A stretch of DNA of 64,000 bases from Apostichopus japonicus (Eukaryota > Echinodermata > Holothuroidea > Aspidochirotida > Stichopodidae): the NCBI RefSeq assembly GCF_037975245.1, contig NC_092579.1, positions 32,147,666-32,211,665 on the forward strand, read 5' to 3'. The notes beneath the pieces are model-generated. The model saw nothing but the letters and a program-made list of their open reading frames with translations. It was not told where the DNA came from and made no database searches. The position numbers and the translations under genes are program-made. Positions 1 to 9,533 of the stretch are shown here, piece after piece. How positions within the stretch are numbered: position 1 is the stretch's first letter; each line of letters begins with the position of its first letter.

Positions 1-213
1 TATAAGATATCCATGGAGTACTTTCGTTATTGCTGTTATCTTCGACACATGGTAGCCTAACACCACACTAAGTCAATGGGAAATCTGCCTAACCATCGAT
101 TTGCGATTTTTTTTTATTTTTATTTTTATATCACACTACGGAGGATGCGGGTAATAAATTAGGAACCGGGTAGTATGGCGTCGGGCGGGTACCCGGATAA
201 CCTGTGCAAACAC
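1..213. other. unassigned AT-rich sequence
   Basis: No gene or repeat was recognised here. A T/A-rich tract lies at about 107-130. The segment ends where similarity to the dispersed T repeat begins. Confidence 0.5.
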
Positions 214-720
214 TACCCAATACACACTAAATCAAAAAGTAATGTGATCCCTTAATCTATTTAGCTCTCACAAGCTAAATGCAACCAATAACTGGATAGC
301 TGACAAGTTGGCCATTCATAGCACCCTCAAGTTTCTATATCATAACCATGCAGATTGCTTGTTTACTATGAGAGACTGAAGTTTTCCTCACTTGTAAACA
401 AACCTCTTTACTCAGCAGAAATCAATTTCTGTATGCTGTTCCAGGGAAGCCTAAATTGGTCTAAACTTACCTCAACTGACCAAATTTTTGTATCACTTGT
501 ACTCTCTTTCATGCTCCTTAACATCCCTGCCAAGAAAACACCAGACACTAATTGATAACATATCAAGAAATTTGTTCTCCTGTTGCTTTTTCTGAATGAG
601 AACACTTGTGGTGGATTGATGTAAATGCTAATATGAGTATGCCATCTTAACTAAAAATTGAAATTTTTAGACTCCACATTAAACCTCTTTTAATGATTGT
701 TTGAGAAGTTGTGACTTACA
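214..720 (+). repeat. dispersed repeat T, copy 1 (partial)
   Basis: This stretch is diverged but clearly collinear with 12,783-13,190, 14,390-14,830 and 16,855-17,270. Shared landmarks in order are CACACTAAATCA, CTTGTAAACAAACCTCTT, the ATTGATAACA block and GAGTATGCCA. After the last landmark it continues like copies 2 and 3 (ACTCCACATTAAACCTC, then AGAAGTTGTGACTTACA) and not like copies 4 and 5. It lacks the clean left terminus seen in copies 4 and 5. It is a non-coding transposon remnant, and similarity stops abruptly at about 720, where unrelated G-rich sequence begins. Confidence 0.75.
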
Positions 721-1394
721 CCCACGGACGTGGCTAGAAGGGGGGGTGGGTGTGGGGGGTGTCTCACCCCCCGAACTTGATAAAACTGACGATAGTTGGA
801 AAATTGGAGTGCGACAGCTGGAATTTCCGACTGTCGCACCACAGTTTATCTAGGCCTATTCATATATTCCTGTGATTGTGAATGACCTAAAAATTGACAT
901 TTCCGGTCAAAATTGGCCTTTTATCAGTCATATTTACCATGTTTCCTTGCCACTTTCATAAATTGTATCTCGCGATTCTTATACTCCACCACACAAAACT
1001 TGGTATGATTTTGAATACTCCAAAAAACATGCCTAATAGAACTACCGTCATAGGCGTAGGGGCCCAATATGATTTGGGGGGGGGGGGCTGATCTGGGAAA
1101 ATATAACCTAAATTGTTCGAGTTTCGCGCGTTACACATGTCAATGTGCATATCATATAGGCATGCACAGGTTTTTACATCGCATGCCAATAACATACAAT
1201 CATATGCTGTGTAATTATTACCATTCCATATTGGTTAGAATTATTGGGGAAGTCAATACAATATTTATGGTAATAATAATATCAGTTTAACCATTGAAAA
1301 ACACATTGCAAATTATCTTTCTTTCAGTAGGTAAAAAACATTTGGTTGGGGGAGGCTAATAACTTTGTGAAGTGAGCGCCTTTGTGGCACCTAT
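721..1394. other. unassigned sequence with G-rich tracts
   Basis: This stretch separates T copy 1 from transposon copy A. It has G-rich tracts at 740-761 and 1,076-1,087 and a short perfect hairpin at 754-772. Short open frames on both strands have no recognisable motif. It is probably another insertion, but I could not find matching termini. Confidence 0.4.
754..772. other. perfect G/C hairpin, 8-bp stem
   Basis: GGGGGGTG at 754-761 and CACCCCCC at 765-772 are perfect reverse complements around a 3-nt loop. With the preceding G tract at 740-750 the region could also form a G-quadruplex. No function is implied by context. Confidence 0.7.
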
Positions 1395-2547
1395 TCCTCT
1401 TGCAAACTTAGATATGAAGAATTTGTGGGACTTGGCTTAAAGGTTGTGTTTGGATGCATTCTCTGAAGATACAAAGGTACTGTAAGCTCTGGCCCATCTA
1501 CAAAGGTTTAAACCAAGAAGCAAACCTGGCAAGAATCCTTCAGAACTAAACATTGCACGGCAGTCAGGCTTGCATCAGATGTAGATCGGTTCAAGTGCAG
1601 CTCATAGAATGCTCAGCAGCATCTCTCTTCCAAGTCCCGCTGTCAGTACACTACAAAAGTCAGCCAACCAGTTTGGACCTGCAATAGAAGAAATGAATGA
1701 AAATGATATATCAGAAAAGGGGTGTATAAAGAAGACACTGCAACTGCATGGCCTCTCAAAAGACTCTCCAGTTTTTGCAGAATATGATCGTCAATATCAT
1801 ACGTGTCTGCTTAATGCAAAAAGTAAGACTCCATTTGTTCGTGCAAGCCAATAGAGAGATGTAATTGTTGAGAATGTCACCATTGATAAATTTAATTTTG
1901 ATTACAATCACAGTAACAACTGTAACTTAATTGGTGAAATGAATAGAAGAAGGGGTCACAAGTTGCAATGTCCAGTCCATGAGGGCTGTTCAGTAAAGAT
2001 GCCAATGTCAAAGATGAACAGAATGGTGGAAAGATTTGTGCATCCAAATTACTTACTGGTAAGAACCCACTAAAGGAGAAGTGCCTAACAACTGATGCTG
2101 ATGGCAAGGCATGTAAAGGGTTCACTGGTACAATGGCTGCAGCTACTCATTCTGAAACAGAGAACCATATGCTGTTAGACCAAGTTCACCTACTCAAGTC
2201 ACTCTGCAGGGCACTGGCTAAAGCAGTACTCTCCTCTGATATGTTACCTGCACAAACTGTGACTAGGAAGCACTTGATACAAAAGTGCATTGCAGAGGAC
2301 TTGACCTGCCTTGTACTGGCAGAGGTGACTACTTGCAGGAATTAAAGCCCTCAAATACGACCACTGCAAAGTTATGAAGGCTTTATCAACATGTTAAGAC
2401 TGCCTTGCAAAGTGCTACATTGGAAATCATTCACATTGCCCGAAGCATTCATTTGTATGCAAGAGGGGCAGGAAGTACACATTTCCATTCATGCCAAATG
2501 CTACAAAGAGATCTCTGCTAATATCCCACACTGATAGCACACAACTA
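1395..2547 (+). pseudogene. Mutator-like transposase remnant, copy A, 5' portion
   Basis: This is a broken coding region of a DNA transposon. Its DNA matches copy D (13,850-14,356) at both ends of an internal deletion: ATTCCTCTTGCAAAC is joined directly to GATATGAAGAATTTG. It then continues past the point where copy D is cut. Open segments lie at about 1,609-1,854 and 2,133-2,345, interrupted by stops and frame changes. Readable blocks include TTDADGKACKGF, then DQVHLLKSLCRALAKAVLSS followed by DLTCLVLAE, and then CYIGNHSHCPKHSFVC. A D.D motif, a DxxH(L) block with basic residues, an acidic E block and a C..GxHxxC..xSxVC block resemble the Mutator-like transposase family common in aquatic invertebrate genomes. 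The family call rests on memory of this motif order. Kolobok-type or another DDE transposase is the alternative. The frame is cut at 2,547 by a TIR element and resumes at 6,466. Confidence 0.5.
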
Positions 2548-5500
2548 CAGTACTGATTTCGCTTAACTCCCGTTGCAAAAAAAGCAACGATCGATAAAAA
2601 AGGTTGAAAATCGATAAAAAAAATTTGAAAATCGATAAAAAACAAATAATTTCATTAAGATTTAGACTACTGCGGGCACGGTTGTCAACTTAGTTTCAAC
2701 GAAATTTCCACGAAAGTTATCGCGATCAACAACGGCAAAGGCAATTCTAGACATATCAAGGTTGTGACCTACGTTGAATCCTTAGTGTAACTACAGCCGT
2801 TTTCAGACTATACCAGAAGTGGCTGAGGAATATTACAAATGTTACAAAAGTTTGATTGTATATAAGACAGAGTAAGTTCTGTACTAGGTGTTTGAAAAAT
2901 TATTTGGCTAGGATAATAAAAAACTGGTCTTGGTCGATCGTAACAAGTACTTAAGTTAAAGGCTAGTATTAAACTAAGATAAGTTTAAGTAACTCACCAA
3001 TGAACGCAGCGTCAGAAAACAAGAAATAAAAAAAAAATTTACACAATGAAACAGTCGTAGCTGGATATCAAAGAGATCTTTTTTTCCAATAAATTCCTGT
3101 GTTACTTGACGTACTACAGTACCGTTTACCGCACTCACTTTCAAACCAAAAAATCTCCCCCCGGCTTCAATGCACGCAAAATAAAAAACATCCTGTTATT
3201 TTCCCCCTAACCCAGCTACTGTAAGTTGCCCGCGAATGCAGACGAACTGCCCTGGTAATTAAGGTCGCAGCCTGGGTCTGGGCCACCTACAGTATGCTGC
3301 TTACATGTGCATTCCCTACCCTGGATATCTCCAGCGACCAAACTTTTTTGAGAGGCCTAGTCCAATCATAAACCTGGCTTTGTCAATTCACGCCTACCAT
3401 CTGTTAATTAGCATAGTATTTATCTTCGTGGGGGGTTTAGCACTGCAGAACCTTTGGCTGGCTTACTCTAGAAGCAAACATTATTTTGCCCCTACTATTC
3501 ATAATGGAATGGAAACCTGTGGAAAATGAATATATTTTCATTGCTTATTTGAGTATTGTATATTGGGAAGAGCTGATCAAACATTACTGGGGAGGGCTTT
3601 CAACTGGCCTGACGGCATGTAAATTTAATTTAATGAGAAGGGGGTTTTTATGAGTCTCCCGGTATGCGTCACATGAGAAGTAAATGTTTTGTCTTTCGGT
3701 TTTATCATCATTTTTCAAGTGGAACAGCTCATAAAATCATATCAATCAAATATCCTTCCTTAGTTTTACTAATCAGGAATGTTTGACAAGGCATGCAATG
3801 CATCGTTCGAAAATGTAATTTTAAACTAGAATTGAAAATGAACAACATAAAACAATATCTGTGAAGCGTGTGGAGCACAACTTTGAATATTTGTTGTGAA
3901 AGAAAACATCATGAACAATGTTTACTGCGTAAATAAATGTTGCGGAACTGGTATGGAGAAATTACGTACTGCAGCTTACGTCAGAGAAGCTCATAAATGA
4001 CACAGGTGGATAGAGCACATCAAAATTCGGTATAGGAAATCCCTACGCAGCTGACAAAAGTCGATATCTCCTTCCGTTTTCGAGTTATAGGCGATTTTGT
4101 GTTTTTGCGATATGGTTTTCAGTATATTTTCATTCAATAAAGTCGTTTTTTTTGTGTGTGTTATAAGGGTGTGACCTAACAGATATTTCACTAACCATTT
4201 AACCGTATAACCTGCCGGTAGGTTAAACTTTTAAACGCTGTTTCCCGATTGCGGCTTTTTCGACGTAATGTCTCTCAACTTTTAATGAAAATAGGACATT
4301 ATGAGTACAATAATTAAGGTTTTTTTTTTCCAAAAAGTAGCACTTCAGGCAACAAGACAATGATCAATGTATGTTAATTACTAATTAGGCCCAATAATAT
4401 TGCCAACATTACGTGTAATAATTGCTGAAAAGAATAACACACCTGATCAGTATATCGTGGTCTTCAGAAGTTCAGATCACTGAATTTATATAACTCGGCC
4501 TTCGGCAACTTCGTAACTTTTGAAGAAAAAAACAATATATTTGTCTATCTATCACAAGATTTTAAACAAAAACTCGCCTAACTTAGCAAACTTACCCACC
4601 TTTCCTGCTTACTCATTAAAAGTCATGTTTAGAAAACAAATTACGCACGCACGTGTTGTGGGATGGGTTGTAGCAGCATTTTCTTTCTCTTGTGTCACAT
4701 ACATGATACAGTACTTTACATTTGATACAACAGTTTCTTCAACAACAGCTTCCCAAAATTGGTGTTGCAATAGGTTAAATTTTAACCGGGCAGTGCAGTA
4801 CCATTCATAATTTGCATATTACACCAAAATTTACACTCAGCGTCCAGATGGCGGAAGAATGTAACATCATGTTCAATGTGTTGTGTCGTTCTCATGGTGC
4901 GATGAACTTGGGCAAGTTCAAATGTCAATGACCTACTTATGTTCTATGACCAATGTCAGTGGGAATTATGTGTGTAAAAACTCGAATTTTTCCAAGTGTT
5001 ATATATATATAGAAGTTTTACGTAAGCGGAGCAAATTTTGGGGCGGCTCTTTGATTGTGAGGAAGCACTTACCTAAGCACCAATATTTGTGAAAAATATC
5101 GTAAGGTTTATCATTTTCATTCATATTCTTTTATGTTTGCCGCAATCCCGCCCGCAATGCATGCACAGTATAATACCATGTGTGGAAAAAATGGCTGTAT
5201 ACGTGCGGACCTGAGAGAGCAAACTGGCCTTGTGTTGTTAATGTTATTACGATACTTTCTAGAACGACCATTTGCGTCTTTTGGCATCGACATATTTTCA
5301 CACAGGATTTCACCATGCCATTGATCGATGTACACGGGTGATATATGTCGCAATATAAACTGAGAAGACGAATTGACGACACTATCATGAGCTCGTGACT
5401 ATTGGCCTACTACTATAGTTATATTGAACACATTATTCATGCCTAAAACATCGTTTTTCTGTTTTTTATTGATAGTTTGCAGTACATTACTCAGTTCTTT

Positions 5501-6463
5501 ACATATTTTTAAATAATTTTCATGTTTAAAATGTATTTGATTTTTTTTTTTAATTTTCCCTTTATACAGTTTGTGATTTTCTAAACTGATAGTGCATTTG
5601 CGGCCGGTTAAACGGTTAATCGTTTAAACGGTCACACCCTTAGTGTGTTATCTTGTTCGGAAATGATCCGAAATGAATGTAATAACTGTTAAGTTTTTCC
5701 ACTTCTGGTATAAAATTATTCCATCAAAGTTAACCTGAGTAACATGTCTCATGCCAAATCTATACTAAACAAAATAGAAAAAATAACAAGAGAAAACGCA
5801 TTTTTGAAAAATGGAAGCGTCCTAGCAGAATGGGCGGGGCATCTTTATTTTGCTTCAAGTAACTGCTTCAAGTGTTTTCGCTCGGAAACAAAGTTTCACA
5901 CTTCAACTCTTATAAAAAACCAAATTTACATCTCTTAAAAATAACTATTTTTTGCAATCTGCAAGTAAACCAAGTTTATTTATGTCCATTCATTGTTATT
6001 TAAATGGTTAAACAGCACTCCAACTTATCTGGAAGGGTGCCTCGTGGTACATAGCGTGTACTGCAACCTCCAAGATAGCCTGGCAAAGTTAAGACTTATG
6101 TCACTGTGTTTGGGGTTCAGTCAGAAAATGTCCCCTGTCAGTTTTACTACATGTTTCTTTGAGAGTTACTACTCATGCAAGCCTGAGAATGCTTTCAAAC
6201 GACTGTACCAAAGTCTAATCGATACTAATAAACGAAGTTACGCGATTTCCGACGTTTCGCGTAACCACATATTGACCTTTTATTTCGTTTAAAAAAGAAT
6301 TTCAACGCATCGTTGAAAATTCCACGTAGGAAATGATTGAGATCACCAATCGTTAAAATTCGTTGAATTTCGATAAAAATCGGCAAATTTCGATAAAAAA
6401 CGAAGAAATTTGTTTATTTTCCTTTTAACAAATTTCAACGGGAGTTAAGCGAAATCAGTACTG
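2548..6463. mobile_element. TIR DNA transposon with TA target duplication (Tc1/mariner-like ends), no transposase seen
   Basis: A 28-bp perfect terminal inverted repeat begins CAGTACTGATTTCGCTTAAC, at 2,548-2,575 and inverted at 6,436-6,463. TA flanks both sides (2,546-2,547 and 6,464-6,465). The CAGT start and TA duplication are typical of the Tc1/mariner group. Subterminal runs of CGATAAAAA occur inside both ends (about 2,590-2,640 and 6,370-6,405). The element interrupts transposon copy A. Without the nested hAT-like element at 4,164-5,642 it is about 2.4 kb. I see no transposase (no convincing DD34D/E frame), so it appears non-autonomous. Short open frames inside it have no recognisable motif. 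A piggyBac or other superfamily is unlikely because the duplication is TA and not TTAA. Confidence 0.8.
4164..5642. mobile_element. hAT-like non-autonomous element with 8-bp target-site duplication
   Basis: Inverted termini TAAGGGTGTGACC lie at 4,164-4,176 and 5,630-5,642. They are flanked on both sides by the identical octamer GTGTGTTA (4,156-4,163 and 5,643-5,650). An 8-bp duplication is the hallmark of hAT insertions. Both ends also have subterminal TTTAACCG/GGTTAAAC motifs. The 1,479-bp interior has no recognisable transposase. It lies inside the TIR element at 2,548-6,463 and is therefore the younger of the two. Confidence 0.88.
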
Positions 6464-6465
6464 TA

Positions 6466-6848
6466 AATGAAATACCTGAGACACCCACCTGCAGCAAACG
6501 TTTATGGTCCACTCAGTTTCAGACTTCCACTCAAAAAGCAGAGGTAGTCAATAATGCTTTCGAGTTTCCAATCCAAAACATAGCACAAGCATTTCACGCA
6601 ACAGTCAGTACAGGGACCACAGTGCCACAAACATTACAAATAAAGGGCCTGAAGAGTCCATAGCCAGGAAGATGGAAGCTGCAGGATTAGAGGTGAGCTC
6701 AAATAGTCTATGTATCCAGACTCTGAAACAGATGCAAAGGAAACAACAGTATGATAGACTATATAACAGAGGCAGAGCATACAGAAGGAGGAGAGCACAA
6801 CTCAGAGAGAGAGAGAGTACAAGCTACATGGTAGAACTAAAAACATAA
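6466..6848 (+). pseudogene. Mutator-like transposase remnant, copy A, 3' portion
   Basis: This continues the copy A coding region beyond the nested insertion. A first frame from 6,466 reads through a TSTQKAEVVNNAF-like block to a TAG at about 6,660. A +1 shift there opens a second frame to the TAA at 6,846-6,848. The C-terminal tail is strongly basic (MQRKQQYDRLYNRGRAYRRR and on), which fits the arginine/lysine-rich tails of Mutator-like transposases. A (GA)n run falls in the tail at about 6,804-6,818. The frameshift plus the nested 3.9-kb insertion make it non-functional. Repeat T copy 2 follows directly. Confidence 0.5.
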
Positions 6849-7708
6849 ACCAGTCCAGTGATTGATGACATATCAGAAAAGATGTCTCCTGTTGCTTTTT
6901 GGCACTTTTTCTGAAGAAGCACACTTGGTACGGATTGATATAGATGCTAATAGGAGTATGCCAGCTAAAGTAACAGTTGACATTTCTAAAATCCACTTTC
7001 AACCTCTTTTTATGATAGTTTCAGAAGTAATGACTTATATCATTTTTGTTTATCTCTGTCTATTGTGTGAATCTTCATATGGTGTCTCACACATGTTGTA
7101 CAGTCTATATGAATAATGCAGTACTGAACTTTAAACAAGTGAGAGCCCAATGGTTGACATATTCCCTAGTGTGATTAGAAGTCATTCCATCAGCATGGCT
7201 GGCATCTACTGAATGTCTAAATTGTTCTTGGGTCCACACAATGTGTTTTAAGCACAGTCCCTCAGTTGGTGCTACTTATCCCCTCTGGTGGAAACTTGAC
7301 GCAAGTTGGCCTTCTTCCCTCTGAAAATTTGATCACTCCCTGTATCGAGTAAACTCTGGCCCTAAAATGAAAGAGAAAAAGTTACTTGTTACTTTGGCAC
7401 TGCTTTTCAAAGGTATTTTGTCAGATTTTGTTGCGAAAACTACTCAGGAGACCTATGTTCTAGCTGTGACCAGATCTAGAATGAGGGCGCTGTTCAAGCA
7501 ACATTCCTAAATCGTTGTAGTAGATCATATTGACTAGTTTCTCAGTGTAAGTCTTGTCTTGTATCATTCTATGTGCAGCTATTCAACTGCTTAGACTTCC
7601 AATAAATGCTTATAACCATTTAAGCATTTGTATACAAACAAACTAGTGAATAGGTCACTGGAATTTTGTTGAACTTTGAGGATAAAAAACTGATTATTAT
7701 TATGAAGA
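6849..7708 (+). repeat. dispersed repeat T, copy 2 (upstream region of transposon copy B)
   Basis: This is collinear with 13,008-13,849 and very similar to it, including GAGTATGCCA, the GTACAGTCTATATGAATAAT block, CCACACAATGTGTTTTAAGC and CTCAGTGTAAGTCTTGTCTT. As in copy 3 it ends at an ATGGGTA that starts the transposase frame, so it probably represents the element's 5' non-coding region. It begins within the T repeat, so its left part is missing. The TTATAACCATTTAAGCATTTG stretch near 7,608 has an extra segment relative to copy 3. Confidence 0.75.
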
Positions 7709-7804
7709 ATGGGTACGGTCATGTACCTCACAACTGATGCTGATGGCAAGGCATGTAATGGATTCAGTAGAACAATGGCTGCAGCTTATCATTCTGATGT
7801 AGTA
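7709..7804 (+). pseudogene. Mutator-like transposase remnant, copy B, 5' fragment
   Basis: The start codon context ATGGGTA matches the start of copy D at 13,850. Within about 15 bases the sequence jumps to the internal block found in copy A near 2,085-2,155 (LTTDADGKACNGF, then MAAAYHS). Copy B is therefore an internally deleted derivative that kept its start. The frame runs on to 7,891 only by reading into unrelated LINE sequence. The break at about 7,804 is the 3' side of a minus-strand LINE insertion. Confidence 0.55.
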
Positions 7805-7805
7805 C

Positions 7806-8930
7806 ACCTCGTCTTCGTCTTCGATACGGTGACACATCCGCAAAAAGGGACAATATCTCACCACACACACGTCAAGAGAGTAATTAATTAGATCTGACCC
7901 GAGTACTGATATAAGTGACAGGATTCACAGAACCACTGGAACTACTAATGAGGTCTGAAGGCAGACTATTCCAATCCCTAATTGAATTTGGAAAAAAACT
8001 ATACTTATAGCAATTGGTACTGGCATACAGTTGGCAGAAATGCATATCGTGCATGTTCCGACTCCTACGCAGAGGCTTTCTTAGGCAGTCAATAGGGATC
8101 TGAGCCTGACCATAGATGCCCTTAGCAAATAAGATGATTCTACTTTGTCTGCGCCTCTCTGCCAAGGGCACCAGGTTTAGGTCCCGTAACAGAGATGAGA
8201 CAGAGCCAGGCTCTCTTGAATAATCTGAAGCGATGAAACGGGCTGCACGCCTCTGAATGTTTTCGAGGTTGTGCTGCAAGAAAGCTTGGTGGGGATCCCA
8301 GACAGAACTGGCATATTCCAATACTGGCAGGAGGAGACCTTTATATGCAGCCAATTTTGCATCCTTCGAACAAGGGGATAAGTTTCTACAAAGAACTCCC
8401 AATATCCTATTTCCTTTGTTACACACATTTTGAATATTTTTTCCCCAGTTGAGATCTGAAGTGATATGAATACCCAGATATTTAATACAATCAACCTTAA
8501 CCAAGTGAACCCCATTGAGCATGTAATTGAAATTTACAGGTTTCCTCTTTCTAGTAATGGTCATAATGTTACATTTCACCGGCTGGAAACTCATGCCCCA
8601 ATCTTTAGCCCATTGCCCTAGTATATTAATATCTTCCTGAAGTTGATGACCATCACTGACATCATCGATAACCCGATAACAGACACAGTCATCAGCGAAC
8701 AGTCGGACACCAGAAGAAACAGCATTACCAATATCATTAATATAGGCCAGGAAGAGAATGGGTCCCAAAACTGACCCTTGCGGAACACCGGAAGTAACCT
8801 TAGAAGGATTAGACCTAGACCCATTGACAACAACCGACTGCTCTCTATCACTCAGAAAAGCATCCACCCAGCAGAGAACCTGATGTGAAACACCCATAGT
8901 GTACAGTTTAGATTTCAATAAACAGGTCTC
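7806..8930 (-). mobile_element. 5'-truncated non-LTR retrotransposon (LINE, CR1/L2/jockey-type)
   Basis: This is a minus-strand LINE insertion in transposon copy B. Copy B sequence resumes on the right at about 8,931 (CTCTACAGAGCACTGACTAA, matching copy A near 2,202). The 5' truncation falls inside the reverse transcriptase. The 3' non-coding part is about 80 nt and ends in a short GAAGAC-type tandem tail at about 7,808-7,822, as in other tailed LINEs. A clear target-site duplication could not be defined because about 50 bases of the host element are missing at the site. Confidence 0.85.
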
Positions 8931-8942
8931 TCTACAGAGCAC
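7884..8942 (-). CDS. LINE reverse transcriptase, C-terminal two thirds (5'-truncated)
   Basis: This frame of about 350 codons is open to the 5' truncation point and has no internal stop. It encodes the palm and thumb of a LINE reverse transcriptase, which would copy its RNA at a nicked genomic target. Visible motifs are FLSDREQSVVVNG (residues 29-41), SGVPQGSVLGP (51-61), the catalytic FADD (82-85), a KCN block near 120, a YLGIHI..DLNW block near 155, and the CR1/L2-type downstream signature AYKGLLLPVLEYASSVWDPH followed by RRAARF. The C-terminal FFPNSIRDWNSLP block also belongs to this clade. The endonuclease and N-terminal reverse transcriptase blocks are absent, so it cannot be autonomous. 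The first six or so codons at 8,931-8,942 belong to the host element. The frame begins at an open GTG and has no true start. Confidence 0.9.
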   Translation of the reverse strand: MLCRETCLLKSKLYTMGVSHQVLCWVDAFLSDREQSVVVNGSRSNPSKVTSGVPQGSVLGPILFLAYINDIGNAVSSGVRLFADDCVCYRVIDDVSDGHQLQEDINILGQWAKDWGMSFQPVKCNIMTITRKRKPVNFNYMLNGVHLVKVDCIKYLGIHITSDLNWGKNIQNVCNKGNRILGVLCRNLSPCSKDAKLAAYKGLLLPVLEYASSVWDPHQAFLQHNLENIQRRAARFIASDYSREPGSVSSLLRDLNLVPLAERRRQSRIILFAKGIYGQAQIPIDCLRKPLRRSRNMHDMHFCQLYASTNCYKYSFFPNSIRDWNSLPSDLISSSSGSVNPVTYISTRVRSN

Positions 8943-9070
8943 TGACTAAAGCAGTACTCTCCTCTGATATATGACAAAATCTACAGTAAACAGGTTAGTA
9001 AATTTGCAAGTCTTATTAAGGGCCTGTCACAGTGCTATGATGGCTCACAGAGACACAAGCAATGGATGTG
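8931..9070 (+). pseudogene. Mutator-like transposase remnant, copy B, rearranged 3' fragment
   Basis: The segment to the right of the LINE first matches copy A near 2,202-2,240 (GCACTG.CTAAAGCAGTACTC). At about 8,972 it switches to sequence matching copy D at 14,108-14,210 (ATCTACAG.AAACAGG through AAGCAATGGATGTG). In the intact element the copy D block lies upstream of the copy A block, so the order here is inverted relative to the inferred parent. Stops occur throughout. Confidence 0.55.
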
Positions 9071-9350
9071 ACACCTCCACACATAGGCTGTTGTGGCATA
9101 TGTGGGAGATGTGAAATGATTTGGTACTTAAAAAGTTAATTTCTTTGCACAATACTTTGAAGAGCAGATGCTGGAATGTGGCTCTTCTCTTAGCTGCCAG
9201 GGATAGCATTGTGCGGATAATGCCATATGCTGGTGCCCCTGGCTTACTGATGGTGTAGGCACCTGTCCACATCCTGCAGCCCTTTGTGTAACTTGTTGGG
9301 GCTGATGTATATTTTGCAACATTTGCATTTATTTCATCAGCCCATGCCAT
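9071..9350 (-). pseudogene. His-Me-finger endonuclease zinc-binding-region fragment
   Basis: A minus-strand frame starting at 9,350 encodes about 90 residues resembling the zinc-binding loop region of homing (His-Me finger) endonucleases. It has GCRMWTGAY near residue 24 and a downstream YG. It then has SHICHNSLC (residues 82-90), the S-H-x-C-x4-C arrangement with the putative catalytic histidine H83 and zinc-ligand cysteines C85 and C90. Family members normally continue with an x4-H and an asparagine/arginine-rich C-terminus. Here an H at residue 95 comes from adjoining transposon sequence, so the domain is truncated at about 9,071. Whether it belongs to the transposon, to a separate element or to a host gene is unknown. 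No partner exons are visible. The domain call is from motif memory. Confidence 0.5.
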
Positions 9351-9533
9351 CCAATCTTAGTCTGACATTGTGAAGGTGTGAGCTTTCCATTTACAAATGT
9401 GTTACTGTATATAGGCCTATCCTTATTCTGATTGCAGTCTGGGTCTCAATAAAACTGATTCTTACACCACATATATTACATTGTAATGTATGCATTTAAA
9501 TTCTGACTGTCGCTTTTTGCTCTGCTAGGTACA
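9351..9533. other. unassigned intergenic sequence
   Basis: No gene or repeat was recognised between the endonuclease-like fragment and the next TIR element. Confidence 0.5.

Noticed and set aside
2548-6463. Short open frames inside the TIR and hAT-like elements as transposase genes
   Set aside because: None exceeds about 100 codons, and none shows a recognisable catalytic or DNA-binding motif.
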